Below, piece by piece: positions 7,340 through 16,115 of a stretch of DNA of 19,954 nucleotides (position 1 is the stretch's first letter; each line of letters begins with the position of its first letter). Source of the DNA: CAADGL01 sp964643885. Its GTDB lineage: Bacteria > Planctomycetota > Phycisphaerae > UBA1845 > Fen-1342. The stretch is taken from assembly GCA_964643885.1 (NCBI GenBank), contig CAZXUI010000082.1, positions 1 through 19,954 on the forward strand, read 5' to 3'. Under the pieces are notes generated by a model, which was not told the DNA's origin, did no database searches, and worked only from the letters and a program-made list of their open reading frames with translations. The translations under genes were made by a program, and so were the position numbers.

Positions 7340-7368
7340 TTGACAATACCGAACAAATGCCGTACACT
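7340..7368 (+). promoter_or_regulatory. Strong sigma70-type promoter with a LexA-box-like half site in the spacer
   Basis: A perfect TTGACA (7340-7345), a 17-bp spacer and TACACT (7363-7368, 4/6) on the plus strand, the best promoter in the window. The spacer holds CGAACAAATG, which matches the left half and core of the Gram-positive-type LexA box (CGAAC-RNRY-GTTYG); the right half is degenerate. Transcription would start near 7375 and run away from purA. No clear gene follows within 200 bp. Confidence 0.6.
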
Positions 7369-7374
7369 TGAGGT

Positions 7375-7537
7375 GGATTCGCTGGAGCGAATGCCGCCCA
7401 GAAATCGCGGGCCTGTCAGGCCAGGGAATCGGACGCCACGGATGGCGTACAGCCCGCGGTCAAACGTCGCTTGGAGGTTGACGGGTGCGCGCTGGCGCGC
7501 TCGGCCGGCCCAGGCGGCGCCTATTGGGAGGCCCCTC
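7375..7537 (+). other. Possible structured leader or small RNA downstream of the 7340 promoter
   Basis: Several pairings fall in a short space: TTCGC-TGGA-GCGAA (7378-7391); a 7-bp stem CGCGGGC/GCCCGCG (7406-7412 with 7452-7458) enclosing ACGCCA-CGGA-TGGCGT (7433-7448) and a weaker small stem; and GCGCGC/GCGCGC (7487-7500). A good ribosome binding site, GGGAGG (7526-7531), stands 6 bases before a GTG at 7538, which opens a 95-codon frame to 7825. That frame runs antisense into the gene at 7593-7913. I recognise no known RNA family. In DNA this GC-rich, chance pairing is common. Confidence 0.3.
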
Positions 7538-7592
7538 GTGGTAACCGCCGTTCCGCTTTCTGATCACAGCGATGCGTCACTCGGCCAGGTGG

Positions 7593-7913
7593 TCAGGATC
7601 TGCCGCGTACTGCCTTTTTTCCACGCGCGGGAGCTTTCCGGGTTGGCCGACTATCTCGAGAGCGAGCTCGCATCGCGCCTTCGGCGCCCTGAACGAAGGA
7701 ACGGATCTGCGCGCTCGAGGCGTCGGCGTACTCCTCCTCCCACTCACGAAGACGATTCATCGCCCTCAGGCGGAGCTGCGGATTCTCGACCAGCAGGAGC
7801 AAGCCGGCGGCGCAGAATCGCGTGACCCAGTGTCCGCACGCTTTCGCCTCGTCATAGAGAGTCTTGAGGCTCTCGTCGACCTGGAAATTGATTTGAGGCT
7901 TGCGTTCTGGCAC
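7593..7913 (-). CDS. Small ribbon-helix-helix-like protein, putative DNA-binding regulator
   Basis: A 106-residue protein of unknown function. Residues 6-43 fit the ribbon-helix-helix plan of Arc/MetJ-type regulators: a short strand QINFQV (7-12), helix A from DESLKTLYDEAKACG (13-27) and helix B from HWVTRFCAAGLLLLVEN (28-44). A helical, charged middle section (RLREWEEEYADA) and a basic tail (TRKAPARGKKAVRGRS) follow. The fold call is by pattern only. The GTG start at 7913 is backed by an AGGAGG-type ribosome binding site five bases upstream. It stands alone between purA and the kinase gene, and a plus-strand promoter at 7340 points toward its 3' end. It could be a local repressor, an antitoxin without its toxin, or neither. 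Confidence 0.75.
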   Translation of the reverse strand: MPERKPQINFQVDESLKTLYDEAKACGHWVTRFCAAGLLLLVENPQLRLRAMNRLREWEEEYADASSAQIRSFVQGAEGAMRARSRDSRPTRKAPARGKKAVRGRS

Positions 7914-8221
7914 GGTGCCTCCTGTCTCGAAGAAGTCCCGGTCGGAACCATCCGACCGCGGACATCCTAAGCCGTGCCACGGAGGGCGTCCAGATGCGGG
8001 CCGCCCCGCCGACAGAATCACTAGAAGCAGGCCTCGCTGATCCTCACCGTCCCTTTGCCCCAGGGACTCTGCCCCTCGCTCTCCGAGCGGCGGGCGGGCG
8101 GACCCGACACCGATGGGTCGGCCCGGCGCGCCCCGCCGCCCGGTCCCCCCTCTCCGGCGCAGCCGCAGGATTCCGATCCGCCGCGCGTGCCCATCAGACT
8201 GAATTCGTCGCCCACAGCAGC
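7914..8221. other. Gene-poor GC-rich intergenic stretch
   Basis: About 310 bases between the small regulator-like gene and the terminator-like hairpin. It holds a clear hairpin, GTCCCT/AGGGAC with a 7-base loop (8049-8067), and a GACCC/GGGTC pairing around 8100-8118 embedded in runs of GGGCGG and CCGCC that could extend it. A 78-codon minus-strand frame (8021-8257) crosses it, but composition and the weak start argue against it being a gene. Confidence 0.4.
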
Positions 8222-8239
8222 GGGCCCGCGGCCCTTTTT
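8222..8239 (+). terminator. Intrinsic-terminator-like hairpin with a T5 run
   Basis: GGGCC-CGC-GGCCC (8222-8234) is followed directly by TTTTT (8235-8239). This is the only stem followed directly by a T-run that I found in the window. It is oriented to stop plus-strand transcription before the kinase gene, for example transcripts from the 7340 promoter. Confidence 0.5.
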
Positions 8240-8249
8240 GTCGAGCATG

Positions 8250-8279
8250 TGAACCAACCGCCCCGCTCGCGGGTATATT
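8250..8279 (+). promoter_or_regulatory. Weak promoter candidate for the kinase operon
   Basis: TATATT (8274-8279) is a 5/6 match to the -10 box just after the terminator-like hairpin. The -35 region (TGAACC or GAACCA near 8250) is poor. If used, transcription starts near 8286 and the kinase message has a leader of about 220 bases; 8286-8507 has no convincing gene. Confidence 0.3.
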
Positions 8280-8507
8280 CATGTGTTCGGGTACTGTTGC
8301 ACTCTGCGGCTGGGAGGGCTTCGGGCGCACGGCCGGGCGGCAACTCCTGTCAGGCAAGCGCTCGCGTCGTCGTCCCATGAGGACAGGTGACGCACGCCGA
8401 TCGATTCGATCCCCGGCATGCTCACGCCGGCGGCCGCGACGTGCGCGCGGCGCGGCCGTACCAGTGAAGGCATTCGCGCAGCTCGCTGCGCTCGAGATAG
8501 ATCGATA

Positions 8508-11500
8508 ATGTCGCTGTCCAATGATGAATCCCGCCCGGCTGCATCGGGCGCCGCCCACGTCGCCAGCCATAGCGCCACGGCCGGCAGCTCCGGTTCGCGC
8601 TCCGTGGCCGACGAGCCCACGCGCGTCACGGGCAGCGGCATTCCCGTCGAGGCGTCGCTCGACTTCAAGTTCGTCCAGTCGCTGATTCCCGGCTATGAGC
8701 TGCACTCGGAGCTGCACCGCGGCGGGCAGGGCGTCGTCTACCTGGCGACGCAGCATTCCACCAAGCGCCGCGTGGCGCTGAAGGTGCTGCTCGAGGGCCC
8801 CTTCGCCGGCGAAATGGCCCGCCGCCGCTTCGAGCGCGAAGTCGAGCTGGCGGCCTCGCTGCATCACCCGAGCATCGTCACCATCCTCGATTCGGGCATC
8901 AGTCACGGCCGCTACTACTTCGCGATGGAATACATCGAGGGCCTGCGGCTCGACGAGTATCTGCGCCGCAACCGCCCGCCGCTGCGCGATACAGTCACGC
9001 TTCTCGCGGCCGTCTGCGAGGCGGTCAACTTCGCGCACCAGCGCGGCGTCATTCACCGCGATCTGAAGCCCTCGAACATCCTCGTCGATGCCGAAGGCCG
9101 CCCCCACATCCTCGATTTCGGCCTGGCCAAGACGCAGCGCGCGACCGGCGCCGATCAGACGACCGTCGCCGCTCTCTCCAGCACCGGCCAGGTCATCGGC
9201 ACGGTCGCGTACATGTCGCCCGAACAGGCCGCCGGCGCGCACGACGTCGACGTGCGGACCGACGTCTATTCGCTCGGTGTGGTCTTCTACGAAGCGCTGC
9301 TCGGCCGCCCGCCCTATACCGTCTCCGGCCCGCTCGGAGACGTGCTTCAGCGCATCGCCCGCGACGATCCGGTCCGGCCACGATCGCTGCGCTCCGGCTC
9401 GCGCTTCGGCCGGCTGATCGATGACGAGCTCGAGACGATCCTGCTGCGCGCCCTCGAAAAGGAGCCGTCGCGCCGCTACCAGACCGCCGGCGATCTGGCC
9501 CGCGACCTGCACCACTACGTCGCCGGCGAACCGATCGAGGCCAAGCGCGCCAGCGGCCTCTACATGCTTCGCAAGACGCTGAAGCGCTACAAGCTTCAGG
9601 TCGCCGCGGCCGCCCTGCTGCTGGCCATGCTGGTGACGTTCCTGGGCGTCTTTGCGCTGCTCTACACCCGCGAGCGCGACGCGCGCATGAAGGTCGAGAC
9701 CCTCAGCCAGCTCGCCTCCGACCGCGCGGAAAAGGCTCAGGCCGCCCGGGATGCGGAGCGGCTTGCCCGCGAGCAGGCCGAGTTCGCCTCGCGCCAGAGC
9801 CTGATCGCGGCCGAAAATCTGCGCCAGGCGCTCGTGCGCCAGAAGGTGCAGCGCGGCGACCTGGCCATGGCGCAGGGCGAACTCACCGAGGCCCGCGAGA
9901 GCTACTGGGACGCGTTCACCGATCACCCGGACGATCCGGCCGCTCGCTGGGCCCTGCGCCAGTACTATCTCAACAGCGGAGAGATCGCCTCCACCGTTCT
10001 CTTTGTCCGCCGCGACGGCCCCGTTGCGCTCTCCGAGGACGGCCGACTGGCCGCCGTCTGCGAAACGCCCACGACGATCACGGTCCGCGAGGTGGAAACC
10101 GGCCGCACGATCGCCTGGCTCCAGACGCCGCACGACGTGCTCACACTCAGTGTTCAGAACGACGGCTCGGTCGCGGCCGCCGGCTGGTTCTGGGCCCGCG
10201 CCTGGTGGTCCGGCCGGCTCACGCCCGATGCCGTCGTCACGCTTCCTGATGCGGCCGAGCCGACGGCCGTTTTTCTGACTCCTCCGCCCGCGCCTCCGAC
10301 CGGCCCCGGCCGTGAAACGGCGCAAGGCGACGACGCGCCGGCCCGCGGCGACGGCGATCGTTTCGTCGTCCTCGTTCGCGGCGGACAGATCCTGACGTTC
10401 GCCGCCGCAGACGGCACGCAGATCGATCGTCACGGGCTCGCGCTCGAGCCGCTCGGCGATGTGGCGATCGATGACACCGGCCGCCGCCTTGCCGTGCCCG
10501 TCGCCAGCGGCGTTACGCTCGCTACCATCGACGACCGCGGCCGCCTCTCGATCACGAACATCGTCCGCCCATCGAGCATCACCACGCCGCGCGCCGTTCG
10601 CTTTCTGGCGGGCGACGCGCTCGCCGTCCTGGCCGGCCACGTTTTCCGGGTGGAGCTCGACCCGGCCCGGGCCGCTCTCTGGGAACGGCTCGTCGACGGC
10701 GGCGGCGGCTGGAGCGATTTCGACATCGACCGCGACGGCTGCTGCGTCGTGCTCGCGTCCGACTCCGGCCAGCTCGCCATGTGCATGGACGGCCGGCAGT
10801 GCGACGCATGGCGAATCTCGCGCGAGTCCGCCGTCGCCATGCAGCTCTCTCCCTCCGGCCGCGAGCTGGTCACGCTCGACGATCACGGCACGCTGACGCG
10901 CTGGCAGCGTTCGGGCGAATCCCCCGCGACGCGTGCCATTCACGACCGCCCCGCCTCGGCCTGGGCCGCATCCGCCGACGGCTCCTCGCTCCTCGTCGCC
11001 GACAGCGACGGCCGCGTGGGCCGCATCGACGCGGCCCGCGGCATCAGGCTTGAAGTGCGCCTTCGCGTCGGCGGCCTTCAGCGACTTTTGCCCGGCATGG
11101 GCATGCGCGATTTCTCGCTCGCGCTGAGCGCCGACGGCGCCCGCGGCGTCGTCCATTACGGCAACCGCCTCTGGTTCGACGACGGCGGACCCTCGCTCAC
11201 GCGGCCGATTCTCTGGACGCACCCGCGCACGCCGACGCTGCGCAGAATCGCGCTTAACCCCGGCGGCTCCACGGTCGCCGCGCTGGCGGAATCGCCGCTT
11301 GCCGAGCGCCAGTCGATCTACTTCTTCGAGACCGGCCGCCGCGGCGCGCGTTTCGGCCCCCGGCTCATGAGCACGAAGGCGTCGGTCGAGTTCGTCGGCA
11401 GCGCCATCCGCACGATGCTCTTCCTCCCCGGCCGGCAGGATTCTCTGCTGGTCGCCCGTTCAAACGGCGCGCTGGTTCTGCTGGATGCGCGTCCCGCCCC

Positions 11501-12770
11501 GTCCGAATCCGCCGCGCAGCAGTCGGCCGAGAGCGAACGAATTCAATCGTCGCCGCCCGAGCCGTGGACAGTTCTGCCGTCGCCGGCCTCCGCGCTCGCG
11601 GTCAATGCAGGCGGCACGCAGCTCGCCGCCGCCTGCGATGACAACGTCATTCGCCTGATCGCCGTGCTCGACGCCGGCGTCTACGCCCGCATCTACACGG
11701 ACTCGCCCGTGACCGCGATGAGCTTCAGCCCCGACGGCTCCACGCTGCTCGTCCGCACCTCCGACGGCTCGGTCGTGCTGTACGAGGCGGCGACGCAGGA
11801 GCGGCTCGCCCGCTGGCCCGGCGATGACATCCGCCGCGGCTCGCTGGCCGCCTGGGCCGGCCGCGGCAATGTCATCATCCTCGAATCCGGAAACCAGATT
11901 CTGGCCATGGATTTCAGCGCCGCCGACGAGCGGATCGAGGAGAACCGCCCCTACGGAGCGCAGCGCGCCTGGGCGCGCCGCGTGCGCGACAACGACCTGA
12001 CGGCCGCGTGGCAGCAATCGCACGACCTGGCCGAGATGTGCCCCATTCGCGGTCACGAGGCCTACGCCAGCCTCGTCGAGCTCGCCCTGCGCCGGCCCAG
12101 CTCACTCGTCCCGCAGACCTGGGTGGACTCGCTCGCGGGCGATCCCTCGGGCGACGCTCAGCTCCGCCTTGCGCACGCCGCCTACGCCGGCGGACACTTC
12201 GACCTGGCGCTCTCGCTCTTCCAGCGCGCCGAAGACGCGGGCCTGCGCGAACTCGACGCCTACTCGCTCTGGCGGCTGGCCGAATGCTGGTACCTGGCCG
12301 ACGAGCCGGAGAAGGCGGCTCGATTCTTCGCCCGGATCGCCAAGCGAACCGATTTCGACCCGCGCGACCTGGCCCGCCTTCAGCTTCAGCGCCTCGCCGC
12401 CACGCAGCTCGCCGGCCACAGCGCCGCCGCCGACTCGATGCTCTCCGAGTTCAGCGCGATCGCCGGCGCCGGCGGCCGCGGCAGCACGCTCGATACCATG
12501 GCGGCGATGGTGATCGGCAACTATCTGCTCGGCCGCCAGGAAGAAAGCCAGGTGGCCGCGACCGTCAAGCTGATCCTGAGCAACTTCGGCGAGCAGTGGC
12601 TGCTGTACGAGGATGACGTAGCCTTCTTCGTGGGCGAGCGCGAGCGGCTGGGCGGCAACCTGGAGGCCGCCCGCAGCGCCTATCAGCGCTGCATCGATCT
12701 GGCAAGAGACGACTGGCCCGCCAACTGGGCCCGCCACCGCCTCGGCCAGCTTTCCAAAGCCGCGTCCTGA
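8508..12770 (+). CDS. Membrane Ser/Thr protein kinase with beta-propeller and TPR sensor region
   Basis: A 1420-residue Hanks-type kinase. Kinase domain about 63-335: glycine loop HRGGQGVVYLA (70-80), VALKVL with Lys92, catalytic loop HRDLKPSN (183-190, Asp185), DFGLAK (203-208), GTVAYMSPEQA (231-241) and DVYSLGVVFYEALLGRPPY (252-270), so it should be active. One membrane span at about 364-386 follows, then a charged coiled-coil stretch to about 445 and a short TPR-like helix pair. Residues about 490-1140 contain repeated blade-like units (for example MSFSPDGSTLLVR near 1069), suggesting WD40-type propellers outside the membrane. TPR-like helices fill about 1215-1420. Typical of planctomycete sensor kinases; ligand and targets unknown. 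The start is the ATG after ATCGATA; an in-frame ATG at 8418 gives an Arg-rich, less likely N-terminus. purD follows by 14 bp. Confidence 0.93.
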   Translation: MSLSNDESRPAASGAAHVASHSATAGSSGSRSVADEPTRVTGSGIPVEASLDFKFVQSLIPGYELHSELHRGGQGVVYLATQHSTKRRVALKVLLEGPFAGEMARRRFEREVELAASLHHPSIVTILDSGISHGRYYFAMEYIEGLRLDEYLRRNRPPLRDTVTLLAAVCEAVNFAHQRGVIHRDLKPSNILVDAEGRPHILDFGLAKTQRATGADQTTVAALSSTGQVIGTVAYMSPEQAAGAHDVDVRTDVYSLGVVFYEALLGRPPYTVSGPLGDVLQRIARDDPVRPRSLRSGSRFGRLIDDELETILLRALEKEPSRRYQTAGDLARDLHHYVAGEPIEAKRASGLYMLRKTLKRYKLQVAAAALLLAMLVTFLGVFALLYTRERDARMKVETLSQLASDRAEKAQAARDAERLAREQAEFASRQSLIAAENLRQALVRQKVQRGDLAMAQGELTEARESYWDAFTDHPDDPAARWALRQYYLNSGEIASTVLFVRRDGPVALSEDGRLAAVCETPTTITVREVETGRTIAWLQTPHDVLTLSVQNDGSVAAAGWFWARAWWSGRLTPDAVVTLPDAAEPTAVFLTPPPAPPTGPGRETAQGDDAPARGDGDRFVVLVRGGQILTFAAADGTQIDRHGLALEPLGDVAIDDTGRRLAVPVASGVTLATIDDRGRLSITNIVRPSSITTPRAVRFLAGDALAVLAGHVFRVELDPARAALWERLVDGGGGWSDFDIDRDGCCVVLASDSGQLAMCMDGRQCDAWRISRESAVAMQLSPSGRELVTLDDHGTLTRWQRSGESPATRAIHDRPASAWAASADGSSLLVADSDGRVGRIDAARGIRLEVRLRVGGLQRLLPGMGMRDFSLALSADGARGVVHYGNRLWFDDGGPSLTRPILWTHPRTPTLRRIALNPGGSTVAALAESPLAERQSIYFFETGRRGARFGPRLMSTKASVEFVGSAIRTMLFLPGRQDSLLVARSNGALVLLDARPAPSESAAQQSAESERIQSSPPEPWTVLPSPASALAVNAGGTQLAAACDDNVIRLIAVLDAGVYARIYTDSPVTAMSFSPDGSTLLVRTSDGSVVLYEAATQERLARWPGDDIRRGSLAAWAGRGNVIILESGNQILAMDFSAADERIEENRPYGAQRAWARRVRDNDLTAAWQQSHDLAEMCPIRGHEAYASLVELALRRPSSLVPQTWVDSLAGDPSGDAQLRLAHAAYAGGHFDLALSLFQRAEDAGLRELDAYSLWRLAECWYLADEPEKAARFFARIAKRTDFDPRDLARLQLQRLAATQLAGHSAAADSMLSEFSAIAGAGGRGSTLDTMAAMVIGNYLLGRQEESQVAATVKLILSNFGEQWLLYEDDVAFFVGERERLGGNLEAARSAYQRCIDLARDDWPANWARHRLGQLSKAAS

Positions 12771-12784
12771 CGTATGATGCCGGA

Positions 12785-14044
<1,260 letters not shown>

Positions 14045-14068
14045 ACCGATCTCACTGGAGAACTATCG

Positions 14069-14473
14069 ATGCTCGGCATCGGCGACATTCACATCTTCGT
14101 GACCGACGTGGACGTGGCGCTGCGATTCTGGGGCGAGGGTGCCGGGCTCGAAGTCGTCGAGCGCGAAGTCACGGCCAACAGCGCCTTCGGCCGCCTGGAA
14201 AGCCCCGACGGCGGCTCGGGCATCACGCTGATCGGCCCGGTCGATCCGTGGCAGGAGGGCGAGCGGCCGCCGCTGGGCGCCCGGCCGATGATCCGCTTCG
14301 ACCTGCTGACCACCGACTTCGAGGCGACGCTGGCGCGGCTGCTCGAATGCGGCGGCACGCAGGACGGCCCGGTCGAAGCCTACGACGATCTGCGCGTGGT
14401 CGCGATCTGCGACCCGGACGGAAACACCTTCGAGCTTCTGGAAGTGCGCGAAGAGGACGTGGTGAGCGAGTAG
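14069..14473 (+). CDS. VOC (glyoxalase/bleomycin-resistance) family protein
   Basis: A 134-residue protein with the paired beta-alpha-beta-beta-beta layout of the vicinal oxygen chelate superfamily. The first half begins GDIHIFVTDVDVALRFWGEG, with a metal-ligand-type His8. The second half has IRFDLLTTDFEATLARLLECG and ends ICDPDGNTFELLEV (about 112-125), the classic C-terminal signature with a metal-ligand glutamate. The second-half strand has FDLL where many enzymes carry a His, so metal binding may be incomplete. Substrate unknown; the superfamily covers lyases, dioxygenases and binding proteins. GGAG lies 9 bases before the ATG. It sits between purD and a symporter, all on one strand. Confidence 0.85.
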   Translation: MLGIGDIHIFVTDVDVALRFWGEGAGLEVVEREVTANSAFGRLESPDGGSGITLIGPVDPWQEGERPPLGARPMIRFDLLTTDFEATLARLLECGGTQDGPVEAYDDLRVVAICDPDGNTFELLEVREEDVVSE

Positions 14474-14513
14474 GCATCGCCCGCCGCGCTTCAGCAGGCA
14501 CCACGGGGCCGCG

Positions 14514-15965
14514 ATGAAACTGCACAACTGGATCTTCATCGGAATGATCGGCGGCGTGCTGGCCGGCATGGGCCTGTTCATGGTCCACGACCCGACCCGG
14601 CCCGACGCCACCCCCCCTGCCTGGTACGGCTACGCCACCTGGACGCTGGACCTGCTCGGACCGACGCTCTTCATCGGCGTGCTGAAGATGATCATCGCGC
14701 CGCTCATTCTGTCCAGCATCGTCGCCGGCGTCACCAGCCTGCCCGACATCCGCGAGCTGGGCGCCATCGGCTGGAAGACGCTCGTCTTCTACGCCACCAC
14801 GACCACGATCGCGGTCAGTCTCGGCATCCTCTGCGTGATGACCATCCGGCCCGGCGAGTGGACGTCCTCGCAATCGCTGCGCATGTCCGTCGAGGCGCAG
14901 CAGCAGGAGCTGCGGCAGCGTTTCGAGGCCCAGTCCGGCCGGCCCGCGCTGGTCGGCGACCAACTCGATCCGCAGTATCTCGCCTGGCTGACGGCCGAGA
15001 AGGAGGCGGCCGCCGGCGGGACCGGCGACAGCCAGCTTCAGACCATGGCGGCCGCCAAGGACCTGACGCCCGGCCGCATCTTCGTCGAGAGCATCGTGCA
15101 GCCGATGCTGATGAACCCGTTTCAGTCGCTCGCCAGCAACCCGCCCAACGCCCTGGGCATCATCTTCTTCGCCCTGCTGCTGGGCATCGCCTGCACGGTC
15201 CTCGGCCCGGTGGCCGAGCCGGTCGTACGGTTCTTCGCCGGCTTGGCGGAGGTGATGCTCAAGATCACGCACTGGGTGATGCTCGTCGCGCCGGTCGCGA
15301 TCGGCTGCCTCGTCGCCAAGATCGTGGCCGAGACCGGCCCGGGCGTGTTCGCCTCGCTGGGCGCCTACGCGGCCACGGTGGCGATCGGCATCGTCATCCA
15401 CGTGACTTTCCTGCTGAGCGTGGCCTACGGAATCGGCGGCAAGAGCCTGCCGGAGATGTGGCGCGGGCTGCGCGAGGCCTGGCTGATCGCGCTGACGACG
15501 CGCTCCAGCGCCGCGACGCTGCCGGTGACGATCGCCAACGTCACCGAGAAGCTCGGCGTCTCGCCCAAGGTCGCCAATTTTGCGTTGCCGCTCGGGGCGA
15601 CGATGAACATGGACGGCACGGCCCTCTACCAGAGCGTGGCGATCATATTCCTGATCCAGCTCTTCGGCGGGATGGACGACGTGCACATCCCCCTGAACTT
15701 CGGCAACCTCATGCTCATTCTGATCACCGCGGTGGCGGCGTCGGTCGGGGCGGCCGCGGTGCCCAGCGCCGGCCTGGTGACGATGGTGATCGTCGCGACG
15801 GCCGTCAACCTGCCGATCTATTACCTGACGTTTATTTTTGCGATCGACGCGGTGCTTGACATGCTCCGCACGTCGACGAACGTGCTGGGCGACGCGGTCG
15901 GCTCGGTCGTCGTCAATCGCCTGGAGCGGCACCGGCTGGATGCGCTCAGCCACCCGACCCCGTAA
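14514..15965 (+). CDS. Dicarboxylate/amino acid:cation symporter (SDF, GltP/GltPh family)
   Basis: A 483-residue inner-membrane sodium- or proton-coupled symporter. Family marks: hairpin 1 TTRSSAATLP (328-337), TM7 NMDGT (365-369), hairpin 2 AAAVPSAGLVTM (413-424) and TM8 IDAVLDMLRTSTNVLGD (444-460). By alignment from memory with GltPh, Asp445, Asp449, Arg452, Asn456 and Asp460 match its sodium- and substrate-site residues; Arg452 is the one that binds an acidic side chain, so glutamate, aspartate or a C4-dicarboxylate is the likely substrate. An unusual hydrophilic insert of about 70 residues (114-185, Gln/Glu/Ala-rich) separates TM3 from TM4, making the protein longer than the usual 410-440. 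It lies 40 bp after the VOC gene; the ribosome binding site is weak. Confidence 0.93.
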   Translation: MKLHNWIFIGMIGGVLAGMGLFMVHDPTRPDATPPAWYGYATWTLDLLGPTLFIGVLKMIIAPLILSSIVAGVTSLPDIRELGAIGWKTLVFYATTTTIAVSLGILCVMTIRPGEWTSSQSLRMSVEAQQQELRQRFEAQSGRPALVGDQLDPQYLAWLTAEKEAAAGGTGDSQLQTMAAAKDLTPGRIFVESIVQPMLMNPFQSLASNPPNALGIIFFALLLGIACTVLGPVAEPVVRFFAGLAEVMLKITHWVMLVAPVAIGCLVAKIVAETGPGVFASLGAYAATVAIGIVIHVTFLLSVAYGIGGKSLPEMWRGLREAWLIALTTRSSAATLPVTIANVTEKLGVSPKVANFALPLGATMNMDGTALYQSVAIIFLIQLFGGMDDVHIPLNFGNLMLILITAVAASVGAAAVPSAGLVTMVIVATAVNLPIYYLTFIFAIDAVLDMLRTSTNVLGDAVGSVVVNRLERHRLDALSHPTP

Positions 15966-16021
15966 GCGCGGCTCGGATCATGCCGGCGGGGCGCTCGCGT
16001 TCTCCAACGAATGCGAGGCAG

Positions 16022-16050
16022 GTGTGCACTGCTCAAGAGAAGTGGCACAC
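16022..16050. terminator. Hairpin between convergent genes
   Basis: GTGTGC (16022-16027) pairs with GCACAC (16045-16050). Inside, ACT/AGT and CTC/GAG can continue the stem with a single-base bulge and an A-G mismatch. It lies in the 150-bp gap between the convergent symporter and antiporter genes, where a bidirectional terminator would be expected, but no T-run follows on either strand. Confidence 0.35.
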
Positions 16051-16115
16051 ACGAGTACCCTGAGTGCTGGGCGGGACGCGCGCTCCTTGTGCTACGGCGA
16101 CGGCGACGCGCTGCC

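Noticed and set aside
7086..7367. 93-codon minus-strand frame upstream of and overlapping the purA start
   Set aside because: Arg/Ala/Ser-rich, no ribosome binding site, and it spans the candidate purA promoter.
7375..7620. Known RNA such as RNase P RNA, tmRNA, 6S or SRP RNA
   Set aside because: None of their conserved core sequences could be found, for example the GAGGAAAGTCC of RNase P or the GGTCAGG/GGAAGG apical motif of SRP RNA.
8021..8257. 78-codon minus-strand frame starting MVHMLDKKGRGPAAV
   Set aside because: No good ribosome binding site, Gly/Ser/Arg-rich low-complexity product, and its start overlaps a plus-strand terminator-like hairpin.
8281..8508. 75-codon plus-strand frame whose TAA overlaps the kinase ATG
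   Set aside because: TAATG coupling is tempting, but there is no ribosome binding site, the candidate -10 box abuts its ATG, and the product is Arg-rich without similarity I recognise. It is also not a sigma factor fragment.
7593..11222. 1209-codon minus-strand open frame opposite the kinase gene
   Set aside because: It exists because GC-rich codon use on the plus strand removes stops from the opposite strand. Its Ala/Gly/Arg/Asp-rich product has no recognisable domain. Only its last 106 codons (7593-7913) are a real gene.
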